From assembly GCA_025463785.1 (NCBI GenBank), contig JAODBD010000003.1, forward strand, positions 186,001-250,000: a stretch of 64,000 nucleotides of DNA. Reading direction: 5' to 3'. Both the position numbers and the translations under genes were made by a program. Below the pieces are notes generated by a model. That model had not been told where the DNA came from. It did no database searches and saw only the letters and a list, made by a program, of their open reading frames with translations. Shown in pieces: positions 51,326-60,909 of this stretch. The stretch's first letter is position 1; the number at the start of each line of letters is the position of its first letter. Source of the stretch: Glaciihabitans sp. (lineage in GTDB: Bacteria > Actinomycetota > Actinomycetes > Actinomycetales > Microbacteriaceae).

Positions 51326-53412
51326 CGAAATTGTCTGACACTGCTGAAGCGGCCCCGCCCCGGAGCACTGTGCGGCGCCGAACTCTCGTGAGGATTCGAA
51401 GTCTTACCGCCATCGTTTTCATCGTTGGCGTGACGCTTCTTGTCCAGGGATGCTCTGTGCCGACGGCATCCAGGCAGCAACCCCAGCAACCGTCTGTGCT
51501 TCCGGATTCGGTTGTCGCTCCCCTGGTGAAGGTAATCCCGCACCGCACCGTGACGGCGTTGCCCACGGCTCGCCTCGCCAAAGGACTCACACCGCCGACC
51601 AACCGTTGGTTTTCGGGCCTCGTCTACGGCGCCTCGCCGGCGCCGGTATTCCCGCTACCACTGTCGTTTGGACTGACTCCGAACGGCTTTCAGTTCGGGG
51701 TTCCCACCGTATCCTCGTCGGCTTCTGCGGTAGTTGGTCCGCTCTCCAGCGCCGTGATCGTGGATGTTGGAGCAACATCTCAAGAGGTCTCGCGCTATGA
51801 CGCGGCCTCCGTGACAATCCAGCAGACGAAAGGGCAGACGGTTGTCGGTACCACCATCATCGCCGAAGGGTCCCCGTTTGTGACCTATTCCGCCGTGCAC
51901 GCCACCACGATCGCCCTTGGGAAGCCGTTCCTCGCGTCGTCGAACGGTGTCTTCACACACCTCGTCAACGGGACGACCTACGGATTCGTGACCACAGGGA
52001 AGGTTGGATCCGGGACAGGTAAAGTCACACTCTCGGGCGGCCAACTGATCACCTGGTTTGCGGTAGCTCAGGGGTCAACCGTTGCGAAATTCGCAGCGGC
52101 GGCACGGGCTCCGCTAGTGGGCACCAACGTGACGTATTCTGTCTCCGGCACGCGCTCGACGACGACCGTCTACTATCAAACAGCCTCCGGTGCTCCGACT
52201 CTGTTCGCCGCGATGCGGCACCAATATGGCGCCCCGTATCCGCCCAAGGACTGCGCCGCCGCCGGGTATCCCAGCATCTTTGGCCAGTTGAGGCTGTGTT
52301 CGGGCATCTCGTTGACCTGGTCGGTTCCGACACTTCAAGCCACATCCGCTCTGCCTCTACAGTCGATCACACCAGCTCAGAAGTCGGACCTTGCCGTTCG
52401 GGTTGCAGCGGATGCGGCCAATCCTGGGCCGATGCCCCATGACATATATTTCGCGGGCAAATACCTGTACCGACTTGCGAATCTGTTCACGGTCGCCCAA
52501 CAGGTCGGGGCGACCGCAGCCTCGACCCTCCTGAAGGCCGACCTGGTGAGCGACCTCAACAAATGGACGGATCCGCGAGGGTGCCTCGTGAGAAGCGTGC
52601 AGTGCTTTGTTTACGATCCGAGCGGGAAGGGGATTATCGGTCTCGCACCCGCCTTCGGATCGGATGTCTATAACGACCATCATTTCGACTATGGATACTT
52701 CTTGTATGCCGCCGGCGCCGTCGCGGCAAATGACCCCGCGCTGGCGCGGAAATGGGCGCCCATCCTCAACCTTCTTGCCGCCGACGTAGGCACCGGTGGC
52801 CCGAGCACCTATTTTCCTCAGCAGCGGGTCTTCGACTCCTACGCGGGTCATTCCTGGGCGGGCGGCACCGGTATTTCGAACGTGGGGAACAACGAGGAGT
52901 CCAGCTCAGAGGCGGTGACTGCCTGGAATGGCCTCGCCCTCTGGGCAAAGGCGGCGAACCAGCCCGCCCTGCTCACTGAGGCCACCTGGATGTTGTCGAC
53001 CGAGGCATCATCCGCCGATGCGTACTGGACCAACTTTCCGTTGGGTACAGCCGCAGTCGAAGGATATAAGCACTCGGTCGTCTCGCAGGTCTGGGGAGCT
53101 CAGCGCGTCTATTCGACCTTCTTCAGCAATGCGAATAGTGCGAAGCTCGCGATCGTGCTACTTCCGATGAGTCCAGTCGCGGGTTATCTCGGGGGAGACC
53201 AGTCCCGTATCCGGCTCAATCTGCGAGGTGCCGCGCCCTCCGGTTTCGATGTACCGTTCGGCGACCAACTGCTGATGTACTCGGCGCTCGAGTCGAAGCA
53301 GGCGGCCGCAGCCGGGATAGCCACTGCGCGGGCGTTACCGGCGAGTTCCATCGACGGCGGAGACAGTCGCACCTATCTCCTCGCATGGATGATGGCGCAC
53401 TCAACGAACTAA
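51322..53412 (+). CDS. lipid-anchored GH81 endo-beta-1,3-glucanase
   Basis: A 696-residue protein with a signal peptide and lipobox LVQGCS (Cys near 44), so it is held on the outer face of the membrane. GH81 features follow: PPTNRWFSGLVYG and FPLPLSFGLTPNGFQFGVPT at the start of the beta-domain. The catalytic alpha-barrel has VYNDHHFDYGYFLYAAGAVA, DSYAGHSWAGG, and NNEESSSEAVTAWNGLALWA with the catalytic glutamates. GH81 enzymes cut beta-1,3-glucans. In a biosynthetic operon it probably trims or releases the polymer made by the GT2 synthase encoded downstream. The start overlaps the ugd stop. Confidence 0.88.
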   Translation: MTKLSDTAEAAPPRSTVRRRTLVRIRSLTAIVFIVGVTLLVQGCSVPTASRQQPQQPSVLPDSVVAPLVKVIPHRTVTALPTARLAKGLTPPTNRWFSGLVYGASPAPVFPLPLSFGLTPNGFQFGVPTVSSSASAVVGPLSSAVIVDVGATSQEVSRYDAASVTIQQTKGQTVVGTTIIAEGSPFVTYSAVHATTIALGKPFLASSNGVFTHLVNGTTYGFVTTGKVGSGTGKVTLSGGQLITWFAVAQGSTVAKFAAAARAPLVGTNVTYSVSGTRSTTTVYYQTASGAPTLFAAMRHQYGAPYPPKDCAAAGYPSIFGQLRLCSGISLTWSVPTLQATSALPLQSITPAQKSDLAVRVAADAANPGPMPHDIYFAGKYLYRLANLFTVAQQVGATAASTLLKADLVSDLNKWTDPRGCLVRSVQCFVYDPSGKGIIGLAPAFGSDVYNDHHFDYGYFLYAAGAVAANDPALARKWAPILNLLAADVGTGGPSTYFPQQRVFDSYAGHSWAGGTGISNVGNNEESSSEAVTAWNGLALWAKAANQPALLTEATWMLSTEASSADAYWTNFPLGTAAVEGYKHSVVSQVWGAQRVYSTFFSNANSAKLAIVLLPMSPVAGYLGGDQSRIRLNLRGAAPSGFDVPFGDQLLMYSALESKQAAAAGIATARALPASSIDGGDSRTYLLAWMMAHSTN

Positions 53413-53583
53413 GCGAAAGGCATCGCACGCAGCACGTCCAGGGCTTCTGGTCGAGCGCTCCTCCGGCATAGTATTGGGGAACTCGATGACGAGTGGATTG
53501 CCGTCGAGGCTGACCCTGTTTGGGGGCTTTGGCGATGTGCGTCCCGGCTCCTAGGCTCAAACCTATCTGGGCGTGGGGGCGCA

Positions 53584-54384
53584 ATGACGGAAACACAGGC
53601 ACACGGCGCTGCTGCGCCGCAACCTTTCGTCGTACCCCGAGGAGCTTCGGTCGTTCGTCGGTGCCTGGACGCGAACTCATCGGGTCGAGGGAGATCCTCA
53701 CTCGCTCGACTATTCGGTCTGCGGATCCTGTCGCGCGAGGCCCACGCACTCTATCCCGAGGCGGGGGCCGAGATCGCGATCGTGCGTGAACTCGCCAGGT
53801 TGGGTTCGGCCTGGACGATTGTCCGACAGTCAAACGGCGAGAGCGACAGCACCGGTCAAACGCGGGTCCTCGCTGGCCCCGGTGGCGTCTACATCCTCAG
53901 CTCCGTCGACGAGCCGGATCGTGACCTGTGGGTCGACGACTTTGTGCTCGCGACCGGAAGTCACCGTTCCGACGGCATCCATCGCGCTCGCAAGATGGCC
54001 AAGGATGTCTCAGCACTCCTCTCCGCTGACAGTGGCAAGCCCGTTCGGGTCACGCCGATCATCGTGGTGACGGCAGCCAGATCGGTAACCTATGCGAACG
54101 AATCGACTCGCGTTCTGGTTCTGGGCGTTGACCGACTGGTGAGATGGATTTCGCAGCGCCCGCAGACCCTCAACGAATCCGCACTGGCGCAGGTTCGTGC
54201 TGCTCTGGACCCCTACTCGCCGGAGCTATCGAGGAGGTTTGTTCTCGATGACACGCTGGAGTGCGTACCGGAGTTCGAACTGCTGGCCCGCCGGGTCAGG
54301 CAGGCGCAGCGGCGCTTCCTGCTTTGGATCGAGTTGGCAGCGACCCTCGTGGTCGCGGCCGCAGTTATCCTCTTGATTTTCTGA
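53584..54384 (+). CDS. NERD-like protein with C-terminal membrane anchor
   Basis: A 266-residue protein. Residues about 58-165 (GAEIAIVRELARLGSAWTIV, then TRVLAGPGGVYILSSVD and RKMAKDVSALLS) follow the NERD nuclease-related pattern, but the catalytic Lys of the usual strand is not evident. The C-terminus is one helix (LLWIELAATLVVAAAVILLIF), so it is tail-anchored with the domain in the cytoplasm. It sits between the glucanase and the synthase genes. I cannot assign a role; an envelope-associated regulator is as likely as a nuclease. Confidence 0.55.
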   Translation: MTETQAHGAAAPQPFVVPRGASVVRRCLDANSSGRGRSSLARLFGLRILSREAHALYPEAGAEIAIVRELARLGSAWTIVRQSNGESDSTGQTRVLAGPGGVYILSSVDEPDRDLWVDDFVLATGSHRSDGIHRARKMAKDVSALLSADSGKPVRVTPIIVVTAARSVTYANESTRVLVLGVDRLVRWISQRPQTLNESALAQVRAALDPYSPELSRRFVLDDTLECVPEFELLARRVRQAQRRFLLWIELAATLVVAAAVILLIF

Positions 54385-54614
54385 ACTGCGGCGCGAAAGG
54401 AAGACCCGCAGATTTAACCTGTCCGAAACCTGCGCGGGTGTGCGCGTAGTTATCGTCAAATATCGCCGGACATGCAAGTTGCCCGACGCTACCCCCAGTC
54501 TCGACGGCGAGGCATCAACCGACAGGTTTCAGCCCCCGATACCCGCCATCACCGTCTCGTGCTGCACCTGTGCACTGCGCCACCCCAGCGCAGTGTGTGA
54601 CCGAAAGGTGCGCC

Positions 54615-56402
54615 GTGTCTACATCAGTCGTTCCCAATTTTCATCCAGAACCCGAAGACGACACTCTGACCGACTCCGGTTGGAACCGCGAAACGGGTCG
54701 GGTCCGAGACGACCTTAGGGTCCGTCCGGATTTCTCGGGCTACACGCCTGCGCCCGGTCTGGTCTCCCCACCTTCGGATGCCGAACTGTGGTGGTACCTG
54801 GGCCCGCAGAATCGCACACTGCAGATCGGGATGACGCTTGCGTTTGCTCTCGCGTCGACGAGCCTGTTCAAGTTCTCGCTTTCGTCGCCCTGGCTCTACC
54901 CCCTGATCGCGGTCCTGTCGGTGTCGGTTCTCGGGTCGGTTCTCTCCATGATTTCAGGATTGAACAAGCGCCGAGTCTCGAAAAACAGCCACCTTGCGCT
55001 GCTTCAGCACTGGAAGATGTCCACTACGGGAACTCAACTCCCAAGCGTCGACGTGTACCTGCCCTGTTGCGGCGAAGACATCACCGTGCTTCGAAATACC
55101 TATATCTACGTGAGCCAGATGGAGTGGGCGGGGGAGCTCACCATCTGGGTCCTGGATGACGCCGACAACTCCGAAGTGCGCGAGCTGGCTGGCGAGTTTG
55201 GCTTCCAATACGTCGTTCGACCCGATCGAGGCCACCTCAAGAAGGCAGGCAACCTCCGCAACGCGTTCAACGCGACGAGTGGTGATTTCATTGTCATCTT
55301 CGATGCGGACTTCTGCCCTCGCGTTGATTTCCTGGAGCACAGCATCCCGTACATGTCCGACCCATCCGTCGGAATTGTTCAGACGCCACAGGTCTTCGAC
55401 ACCAGCGACGCGATGACATGGCTCGAACGCGCGGCCGGTGCAACTCAGGAGCTTTTCTACCGCTGGGTGCAGCCGTCGCGCGACCGCGCAGGCGCTCCAA
55501 TCTGTGTCGGTACCTGCGCGGTCTACCGGCGCTCAGCCCTCGACTCCATTGGTGGTTTCGCTCAAATCGAGCACAGCGAGGACGTCCACACCGGCATCGG
55601 CCTTATGCGCGGCGGGTACCGAACCTCGTATGTGCCGATCCTGGTCTCGCGAGGATTGTGCCCTTCCGACCTTGCCGGGTTCGTCAATCAGCAATATCGC
55701 TGGTGCAACGGGTCAATCACCCTGCTGCGCAGCGGGAGCGCTCAGCGCAGACCGTTGACCCTGTGGCAGCGATTCTGCTTCTGGGCTGGATTCATGTACT
55801 ACATCAGCACCGCGCTCAACGTTTTCGCGATCCACCTGCCCGGCGTGATCATGGCCATCTTTTTCGCTACGGATGTTCGCGCCGCCAACTACCTTCCGTT
55901 CCTGGCGGGGATGTGGATGTTCTTCGTCGCCATGCCGAAGGTGTCGAAGGGGAAGTGGCGATTCGAAGTCATGCGAGTCCAGATGGCATACAGCTTCGCC
56001 CATGCTGTCGCCATTGCGCACAAGCTCACGGGCCGCAGCGCGGGGTGGGTTGCAACCGGTGCGGTGGGCAAGAAGAACGGTCTCGCGCGAACGATCTCGA
56101 AGGTCGGTTCCGGCTATCTGACCGTCGTGCTTATTGTCTCGTGGGGAGCGCTGCTTCGAGACGTTGGCATCTACGGCTGGAAAGAATTCTGGCCAATGGC
56201 GCTGTTTCTGATCGCCTACACCTACCTCGCGGTGCCGCTGGTGTGGGGATTCCTCGGGGTCCTGTTCCCGTTGTCCAGCAGGCGCAACGTATTCACTCGG
56301 CTCGCCGGCTTGGAACAGCGGCCCGCGGTCCTCGCATCCAGCTCGCGTCCGAGCCCCATTGCTTTCCCGGTCGCAGGCCTTGACACGGGCCTCGCCTCAT
56401 GA
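54615..56402 (+). CDS. processive GT2 glycosyltransferase (cellulose/curdlan-synthase-like)
   Basis: The GTG at 54615, after GAAAGG, gives 595 residues. Two N-terminal helices (about 74-120) precede the GT2 domain, with VDVYLPCCGED, WVLDDADNSEVR, IVIFDADFCPR, a TCAVYRRSAL acceptor block, SEDVHTG and QQYRWCNGS (the Q-x-x-RW motif of processive synthases). Four to five C-terminal helices follow. It would polymerise a UDP-sugar and push the chain through the membrane. The nearby GH81 enzyme and Ugd suggest a beta-1,3-linked glucan and/or a glucuronate-containing chain. Its stop overlaps the 44-residue membrane protein gene. Confidence 0.9.
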   Translation: MSTSVVPNFHPEPEDDTLTDSGWNRETGRVRDDLRVRPDFSGYTPAPGLVSPPSDAELWWYLGPQNRTLQIGMTLAFALASTSLFKFSLSSPWLYPLIAVLSVSVLGSVLSMISGLNKRRVSKNSHLALLQHWKMSTTGTQLPSVDVYLPCCGEDITVLRNTYIYVSQMEWAGELTIWVLDDADNSEVRELAGEFGFQYVVRPDRGHLKKAGNLRNAFNATSGDFIVIFDADFCPRVDFLEHSIPYMSDPSVGIVQTPQVFDTSDAMTWLERAAGATQELFYRWVQPSRDRAGAPICVGTCAVYRRSALDSIGGFAQIEHSEDVHTGIGLMRGGYRTSYVPILVSRGLCPSDLAGFVNQQYRWCNGSITLLRSGSAQRRPLTLWQRFCFWAGFMYYISTALNVFAIHLPGVIMAIFFATDVRAANYLPFLAGMWMFFVAMPKVSKGKWRFEVMRVQMAYSFAHAVAIAHKLTGRSAGWVATGAVGKKNGLARTISKVGSGYLTVVLIVSWGALLRDVGIYGWKEFWPMALFLIAYTYLAVPLVWGFLGVLFPLSSRRNVFTRLAGLEQRPAVLASSSRPSPIAFPVAGLDTGLAS

Positions 56403-56533
56403 AGGCCGCAAAGGAGCGCGAAGACAAAGCCCGCGGCAGCATCAACTACCTCGAGGCGGTCGCGTACACGTCCGTCATCCTGCTGGTTGCCGCTGTGGCC
56501 GTCGGGTGGTTCGACGTCATGATGCCCTGGTAG
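56399..56533 (+). CDS. 44-residue single-span membrane protein
   Basis: A short gene whose ATG overlaps the GT2 stop (ATGA). It reads MKAAKEREDKARGSINYLEA, then a hydrophobic helix VAYTSVILLVAAVAVGW, and ends FDVMMPW. The charged head would be cytoplasmic. The stop is six bases before the acyltransferase start. Its overlap and perfect spacing between two pathway genes argue for a small accessory subunit of the synthase, like small partner proteins of other polysaccharide synthases. No family is recognised. Confidence 0.7.
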   Translation: MKAAKEREDKARGSINYLEAVAYTSVILLVAAVAVGWFDVMMPW

Positions 56534-56539
56534 GGCGTC

Positions 56540-58615
56540 GTGACAACCGTGACTCCGATTCGAATCGGAGCAAGTCGACCACCCGGCTCCCAGCCGAAGA
56601 AGTCCTTCCAAACAGACATTGAAGGCCTCCGCGCAATCGCTGTCCTTGGTGTTGTCGCTTACCACGCGTCCGTGCCCTACATTTCAGGCGGTTTCGTCGG
56701 CGTCGATGTCTTCTTTGTGATCTCGGGATACCTCATTACTGGCCTGCTTTTGCGCGAGGCCCAGAGCACAGGGCGCATCAGCTTCTCGAACTTCTATGGG
56801 CGCCGAGCTCGACGGATCCTTCCGAGCGCGTCTGTCGTGCTCGTCGCCGTGGCCATAGCCTCTTCCCTGGTCCTGTCGCCGCTGGCAGCATTCCGCGCCC
56901 TTCAGGACACACTATTTGCGACGTTCTACAGCGCGAACTGGCATTTCATCGCCCTGGGAACCGACTATCTGGCCGGATCCACCAACGACAGCGTGGTGTT
57001 GCACTTCTGGTCTCTTGCTGTTGAGGAGCAGTTCTACATCGTCTGGCCGTTGCTTGTGCTTGCGGCCGTGCTGCTATCGCGGCGATTTCCCTTCGCTCGA
57101 ACCCGCACCATCCTGACAATTCTGGGTGTCGTGGCCGCTGTGTCCTTTGTTGACTCCCTCGCGCTCACCACCAGCGACCCGACGCTCGCCTACATGGCTA
57201 CGACAACACGTGCGTGGGAGTTCGGCGTGGGGGCGCTCCTGGCGGCGGTCACCTACTGGCTTCGCGAACGCGCCAGCCAGTCGCAATCGTTTCGACGCGC
57301 TGGTCTCGTCATCGGTTGGGTCGGCGTGCTTGCCGTGCTCGGCAGCTTGGTGCTCATTGACAACAAGACACCGTTTCCCGGGACTGCGGCACTATATCCA
57401 ACGCTCGGCACCGCGGCCGTCATTGCGGGCGGAGTTCTCTGGGGAACTTCGGGTGCGTCGGTGGGTCGAATTCTCTCTCTCGCTCCGGTTCGGTTCGTAG
57501 GGCGAATCTCGTTTACCTGGTACCTATGGCATTGGCCCGTTCTTGTTCTGGCGCAGGCCAGGTTCGGAACCCTGACGTGGCAAGAGAAGGCGGCCCTCAG
57601 CGTCTTCGCGTTTGGCTTGAGCGTCGCCACTCACTACGCGATCGAACGCCCGCTCATGAACTGGTCCATTGTGAAGACTCGCGTCAGTTCTGCGGCCGCT
57701 TTGGGCCTCGTGAGTACGGTCGTTGCGATATCCGCGACTCTGTCACTCGGTACGTTCGACGCCAACGCGGCCAATGGGAGTGCAGTGGCTGCAACCTCGG
57801 CGAGTTTCAAGTCGATCTTCGGCTCGGCCACCGGCCGCAATTCCGGGGCGGTGAGCCCCAGTCCGCTCCTGGCGCCGAAGGATCTTCCGAAGCCAGGGCA
57901 GTGCCAGCTAGACCATCAGCTTGTCGCTCCCAAGGGTTGCGACATCGGGGACCCCAGCGGCACCCCGGTTGTTCTCTTCGGTGACAGCCATGCGAATCAG
58001 TGGCTTCCCGCGTTGACAGTCATCGCCAAACAACGCGATTGGCACCTTTACATCATGACGAAATCCGGATGTCCGGTGCCGAACCTCCGCCCCAGCAATG
58101 ACGGCAGTCGATACTCCGACGCTGACTGCATTCAATGGCGGCAGAAGTCGATCACAACAATCGTTCACACGATTAAGCCCAAGATCATCGTGGTTTCCTC
58201 GCTCTCCATCTACAGCTCGAATGCGTCTGAGCTGCTCACGGCGTGGAACAAGAGCCTCGATCAGTTGCGGGCGCTCCAGTCGCCGATTGTGTATATCGAG
58301 GACACCCCCTTCCCCGGTACCGACATCCCGGCTTGCATATCCGGCAATCTCAACAACTGGAACAAGTGCTCGTTCAACCTCGCGGATGCCCATCGAACCG
58401 AGGCGATTCCGCTCGCGGTACTCCGCGGTAGCGAGCCACATGTTTCGGTTGTCGATCTCACGTCTCTCCTCTGCACCAACCAACAGTGCCCCGCCGTCCG
58501 CAACGGCATCCTTCTGTACCGAGACACCTCGCACATCACTACCGAAGCGTCCAAACTCCTGGCCCCAGCGCTCGAGGCTGCCATGGTAAGTGCGAAGGTG
58601 TTACCGAAGAGCTGA
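56540..58615 (+). CDS. OafA-type acyltransferase (AT3 plus SGNH domain)
   Basis: A 691-residue protein with a GTG start. Residues about 25-400 are the ten-helix acyltransferase-3 domain: DIEGLRAIAVLGVVAYHA (catalytic His), FVGVDVFFVISGYLITGLLL, NFYGRRARRILPS, and FWSLAVEEQFYIVWP. The external C-terminal part (about 450-690) is an SGNH hydrolase-like domain: VVLFGDSHANQWLP with the catalytic Ser, and DTSHITTEASKLL with Asp and His. It O-acylates an extracytoplasmic glycan, here most likely the polymer of the GT2 synthase. Confidence 0.92.
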   Translation: MTTVTPIRIGASRPPGSQPKKSFQTDIEGLRAIAVLGVVAYHASVPYISGGFVGVDVFFVISGYLITGLLLREAQSTGRISFSNFYGRRARRILPSASVVLVAVAIASSLVLSPLAAFRALQDTLFATFYSANWHFIALGTDYLAGSTNDSVVLHFWSLAVEEQFYIVWPLLVLAAVLLSRRFPFARTRTILTILGVVAAVSFVDSLALTTSDPTLAYMATTTRAWEFGVGALLAAVTYWLRERASQSQSFRRAGLVIGWVGVLAVLGSLVLIDNKTPFPGTAALYPTLGTAAVIAGGVLWGTSGASVGRILSLAPVRFVGRISFTWYLWHWPVLVLAQARFGTLTWQEKAALSVFAFGLSVATHYAIERPLMNWSIVKTRVSSAAALGLVSTVVAISATLSLGTFDANAANGSAVAATSASFKSIFGSATGRNSGAVSPSPLLAPKDLPKPGQCQLDHQLVAPKGCDIGDPSGTPVVLFGDSHANQWLPALTVIAKQRDWHLYIMTKSGCPVPNLRPSNDGSRYSDADCIQWRQKSITTIVHTIKPKIIVVSSLSIYSSNASELLTAWNKSLDQLRALQSPIVYIEDTPFPGTDIPACISGNLNNWNKCSFNLADAHRTEAIPLAVLRGSEPHVSVVDLTSLLCTNQQCPAVRNGILLYRDTSHITTEASKLLAPALEAAMVSAKVLPKS

Positions 58616-58643
58616 ACCCCGCCGACCGGTCGCAGAGAAGCGC

Positions 58644-60041
58644 TTACAACCTGTCATGTTGAAGCTGTCGGCAGGTCAGCTCCAGCGCCCAGTTGGGTGA
58701 TGGCGCTCCCGAGAGCGGCATGACCGTTTGCGGAGGCGCGGTCTCGCAGGCCTCCTGCGCGGCCGCGACCTCGGATTGCCACTGCGGACCCACGGATCGA
58801 ACCGTGGTCGTCGGCATCCAACTGGTCAGCACGACGAGGATAGTGCCAAGCCCAATGGCGAGGGGGATACCGCGAATCAGCCTCCATCGCGAGCCAACTG
58901 CTTCGCCAACCTCGTAACGCCGCCGCAAGACGGTCAGGGCAAGGGGCACGAGCGCCAGCAACATCAGGCTCGGCACCACACCGTAACGCGACAGCCAAAT
59001 GTGTTGCCAGTTCGCACTGGCGACGTAGTCGTATCGTGCGCCGGGGTCCAACTCGACGGCCACGCACCACAAGACCAGGGAGCTGACCAACAGCAGCACC
59101 GCAACCTGCCGCTGGCGACGGGACCCCAGCCTCACGACGATCGCGGCTGCGGCAAGGAACGGGATGATCGCCGCGATGGCGACCCATGGTCCCGAGTGCA
59201 ACAGGATGTCGCGGATCCCCGAGGGGCTCGAATTCCAGACCGACATGGCTGCGTTGATCAGATACCCGTACAGCAGCGACGGCAATCCGATCAACGGGAC
59301 GGAGGAGTGTCCGCGAGGATTGAAAATGGTCACCGCGATTTGTATGGCGCACCCAGCCAGATAGGGAATTGCCACGGGCCAGCGTCGACGGTCCCGCCAG
59401 CTGGCGAATAGGAGCGGGGCAAACAGGACCAGCTGTATTTCGGTCATCGCGGCAAGCAGGGCAACGATCCCAAGGAGCCACGCGCCCGGTCTGGTTCGGG
59501 GGCGGTAGAGCAGGAGCCAGGGGGCGAGCCAGAGAAAATACCAATGGAGGTTCGCCGTGTTGCCGAGTACCTCAAGAGGAGCCAGAGGAACCAGGAGAGT
59601 GATCAGGGCAAGGAGCGCCCGTGCCGGGAGCCAGGTGATGACATCGCGGGAACAAATGAACACCAGGGCCGAAACTCCGGCCGCGACGAGGCAGGAAATC
59701 AGGGCTTCGGAGTTTGCCCATAGCGAGACCGGAAACAGTTCGACGGTGATGCCGGCGATGAGGCGTGGAACTAAATGGAGGTATCCGGCATACGGACGGA
59801 ACAGTGCCTGCGCGGACCCCATGGACACCGCGTTGGCAAGAAAGTTTCGAACATCTTCAGCCCAGAGGGTGTTTCTGGCCACCGTGAGCAACCTCGACCA
59901 CTCGATCAGGGTCCCGAAGAGAACGATTCCTGCCGCGATGAGGGCGTCCACGCGACCCGAAAACGCGCGCGCCATCACATGCCCGGCCGCGCGAAGCTCG
60001 TAGCCGACGCCGCTCGCTGGGCGGGTACCCGGATTCGACAC
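58644..60041 (-). CDS. polytopic membrane protein, GT-C glycosyltransferase-like
   Basis: A 465-residue protein with about ten to eleven helices. After the first helix an external loop reads RNTLWAEDVRNFLANAVSMG, with an acidic pair at the place where GT-C enzymes have their catalytic Asp/Glu. Then FRPYAGYLHLVPRLIA follows. The C-terminal end (about 405-465) is external with two cysteines. I cannot place it in a named GT-C family. It is convergent to the acyltransferase gene, 28 nt away, and may finish the surface glycan using a polyprenyl-linked sugar. Confidence 0.6.
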   Translation of the reverse strand: MSNPGTRPASGVGYELRAAGHVMARAFSGRVDALIAAGIVLFGTLIEWSRLLTVARNTLWAEDVRNFLANAVSMGSAQALFRPYAGYLHLVPRLIAGITVELFPVSLWANSEALISCLVAAGVSALVFICSRDVITWLPARALLALITLLVPLAPLEVLGNTANLHWYFLWLAPWLLLYRPRTRPGAWLLGIVALLAAMTEIQLVLFAPLLFASWRDRRRWPVAIPYLAGCAIQIAVTIFNPRGHSSVPLIGLPSLLYGYLINAAMSVWNSSPSGIRDILLHSGPWVAIAAIIPFLAAAAIVVRLGSRRQRQVAVLLLVSSLVLWCVAVELDPGARYDYVASANWQHIWLSRYGVVPSLMLLALVPLALTVLRRRYEVGEAVGSRWRLIRGIPLAIGLGTILVVLTSWMPTTTVRSVGPQWQSEVAAAQEACETAPPQTVMPLSGAPSPNWALELTCRQLQHDRL

Positions 60042-60152
60042 CCTCCAACCATAGAGAGCGGTGTTCGAGACCGGCAGTGAGAAATGCGCCGCTGGGCTGA
60101 GAAGACTTACAGGCTGCGCGTGCCGTTCTAGTCAATCGGCTTTAGGTCGGGG

Positions 60153-60899
60153 CTAGATGCCGCGCACCATTCCACCGTCGATCGTGACAGTCGAACCGGT
60201 CATGTAGGAGGCCGCGGGAGAGAGCACGAATGCCGCGACTCGGCCGAACTCTTCGGGAGTGCCGAGTCTGCGGAGCGGGATCGTCGCTTCGCTCCGTCGC
60301 CGGGCATCCGGGTCGTCCCCGTCGGTTGTGATGGTGCGCTCGGTGAGGATGCGACCAGGAACGAGTGCGAGGACCCGGATGCCGCTTGGGCCGAGTTCGT
60401 CGGCGAGTTGTTTGACGAGCATCGCCAGCCCCGGGCGAAGCGCATTGGAGAGCGAGAGGCCCGCGATGGGCGTCCGCACCGAACTGGAGAGTACGAGAGC
60501 GATGGCGCCACCCGCCGTCATGGCGGGCGTTGCGGCGCGAATGAGGCGAGCCGTACCGAGCGTCACGGATTCGAACGCAGCACGCCATTCGTCGTCACTG
60601 GTGTCAGCGAACGGCAATTTGGGTGGCCCACCCACACTCACGAGCAGCCCATCCAGGCGACCGAATTGCGAGATAGCGCGGTCTACGAGGCGTGCGGCAG
60701 CCGCGGGATCGGCGTTGTCGGCGACGAGACCAGACGCGCCAGCTCCAAGTGCGGTCGTCGCATCGCGGACCCCCTGCTCCGACCGTGAGGAGACGAGCAC
60801 CTTTGCTCCCTCGTCGACCAATGCCTGCGCACTGGCGAACCCCAATCCCTTGGTGCCGCCTGTGACGAGGTAGCCCCGTCCTGTGAGTCCAAGATCCAT
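60153..60899 (-). CDS. SDR-family oxidoreductase without the usual Tyr/Lys pair
   Basis: The ATG at 60899, six nt after AGGGAG, gives 248 residues. The Rossmann motif is TGGTKGLG, then LVADNADPA, VSVGGPP and VLSSSVRTP with the serine. Where the catalytic Y-x3-K should be, the sequence reads AGLSLSNALRPGLA, so Tyr is Leu and Lys is Asn. The end PAASYMTGSTVTIDGGMVRG is standard. This is known in some SDR subgroups and may mean altered chemistry or a non-catalytic role. It closes the operon M24 - OCD - PrpD - SDR. Confidence 0.88.
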   Translation of the reverse strand: MDLGLTGRGYLVTGGTKGLGFASAQALVDEGAKVLVSSRSEQGVRDATTALGAGASGLVADNADPAAAARLVDRAISQFGRLDGLLVSVGGPPKLPFADTSDDEWRAAFESVTLGTARLIRAATPAMTAGGAIALVLSSSVRTPIAGLSLSNALRPGLAMLVKQLADELGPSGIRVLALVPGRILTERTITTDGDDPDARRRSEATIPLRRLGTPEEFGRVAAFVLSPAASYMTGSTVTIDGGMVRGI

Positions 60900-60909
60900 G
60901 CTGTACTCC

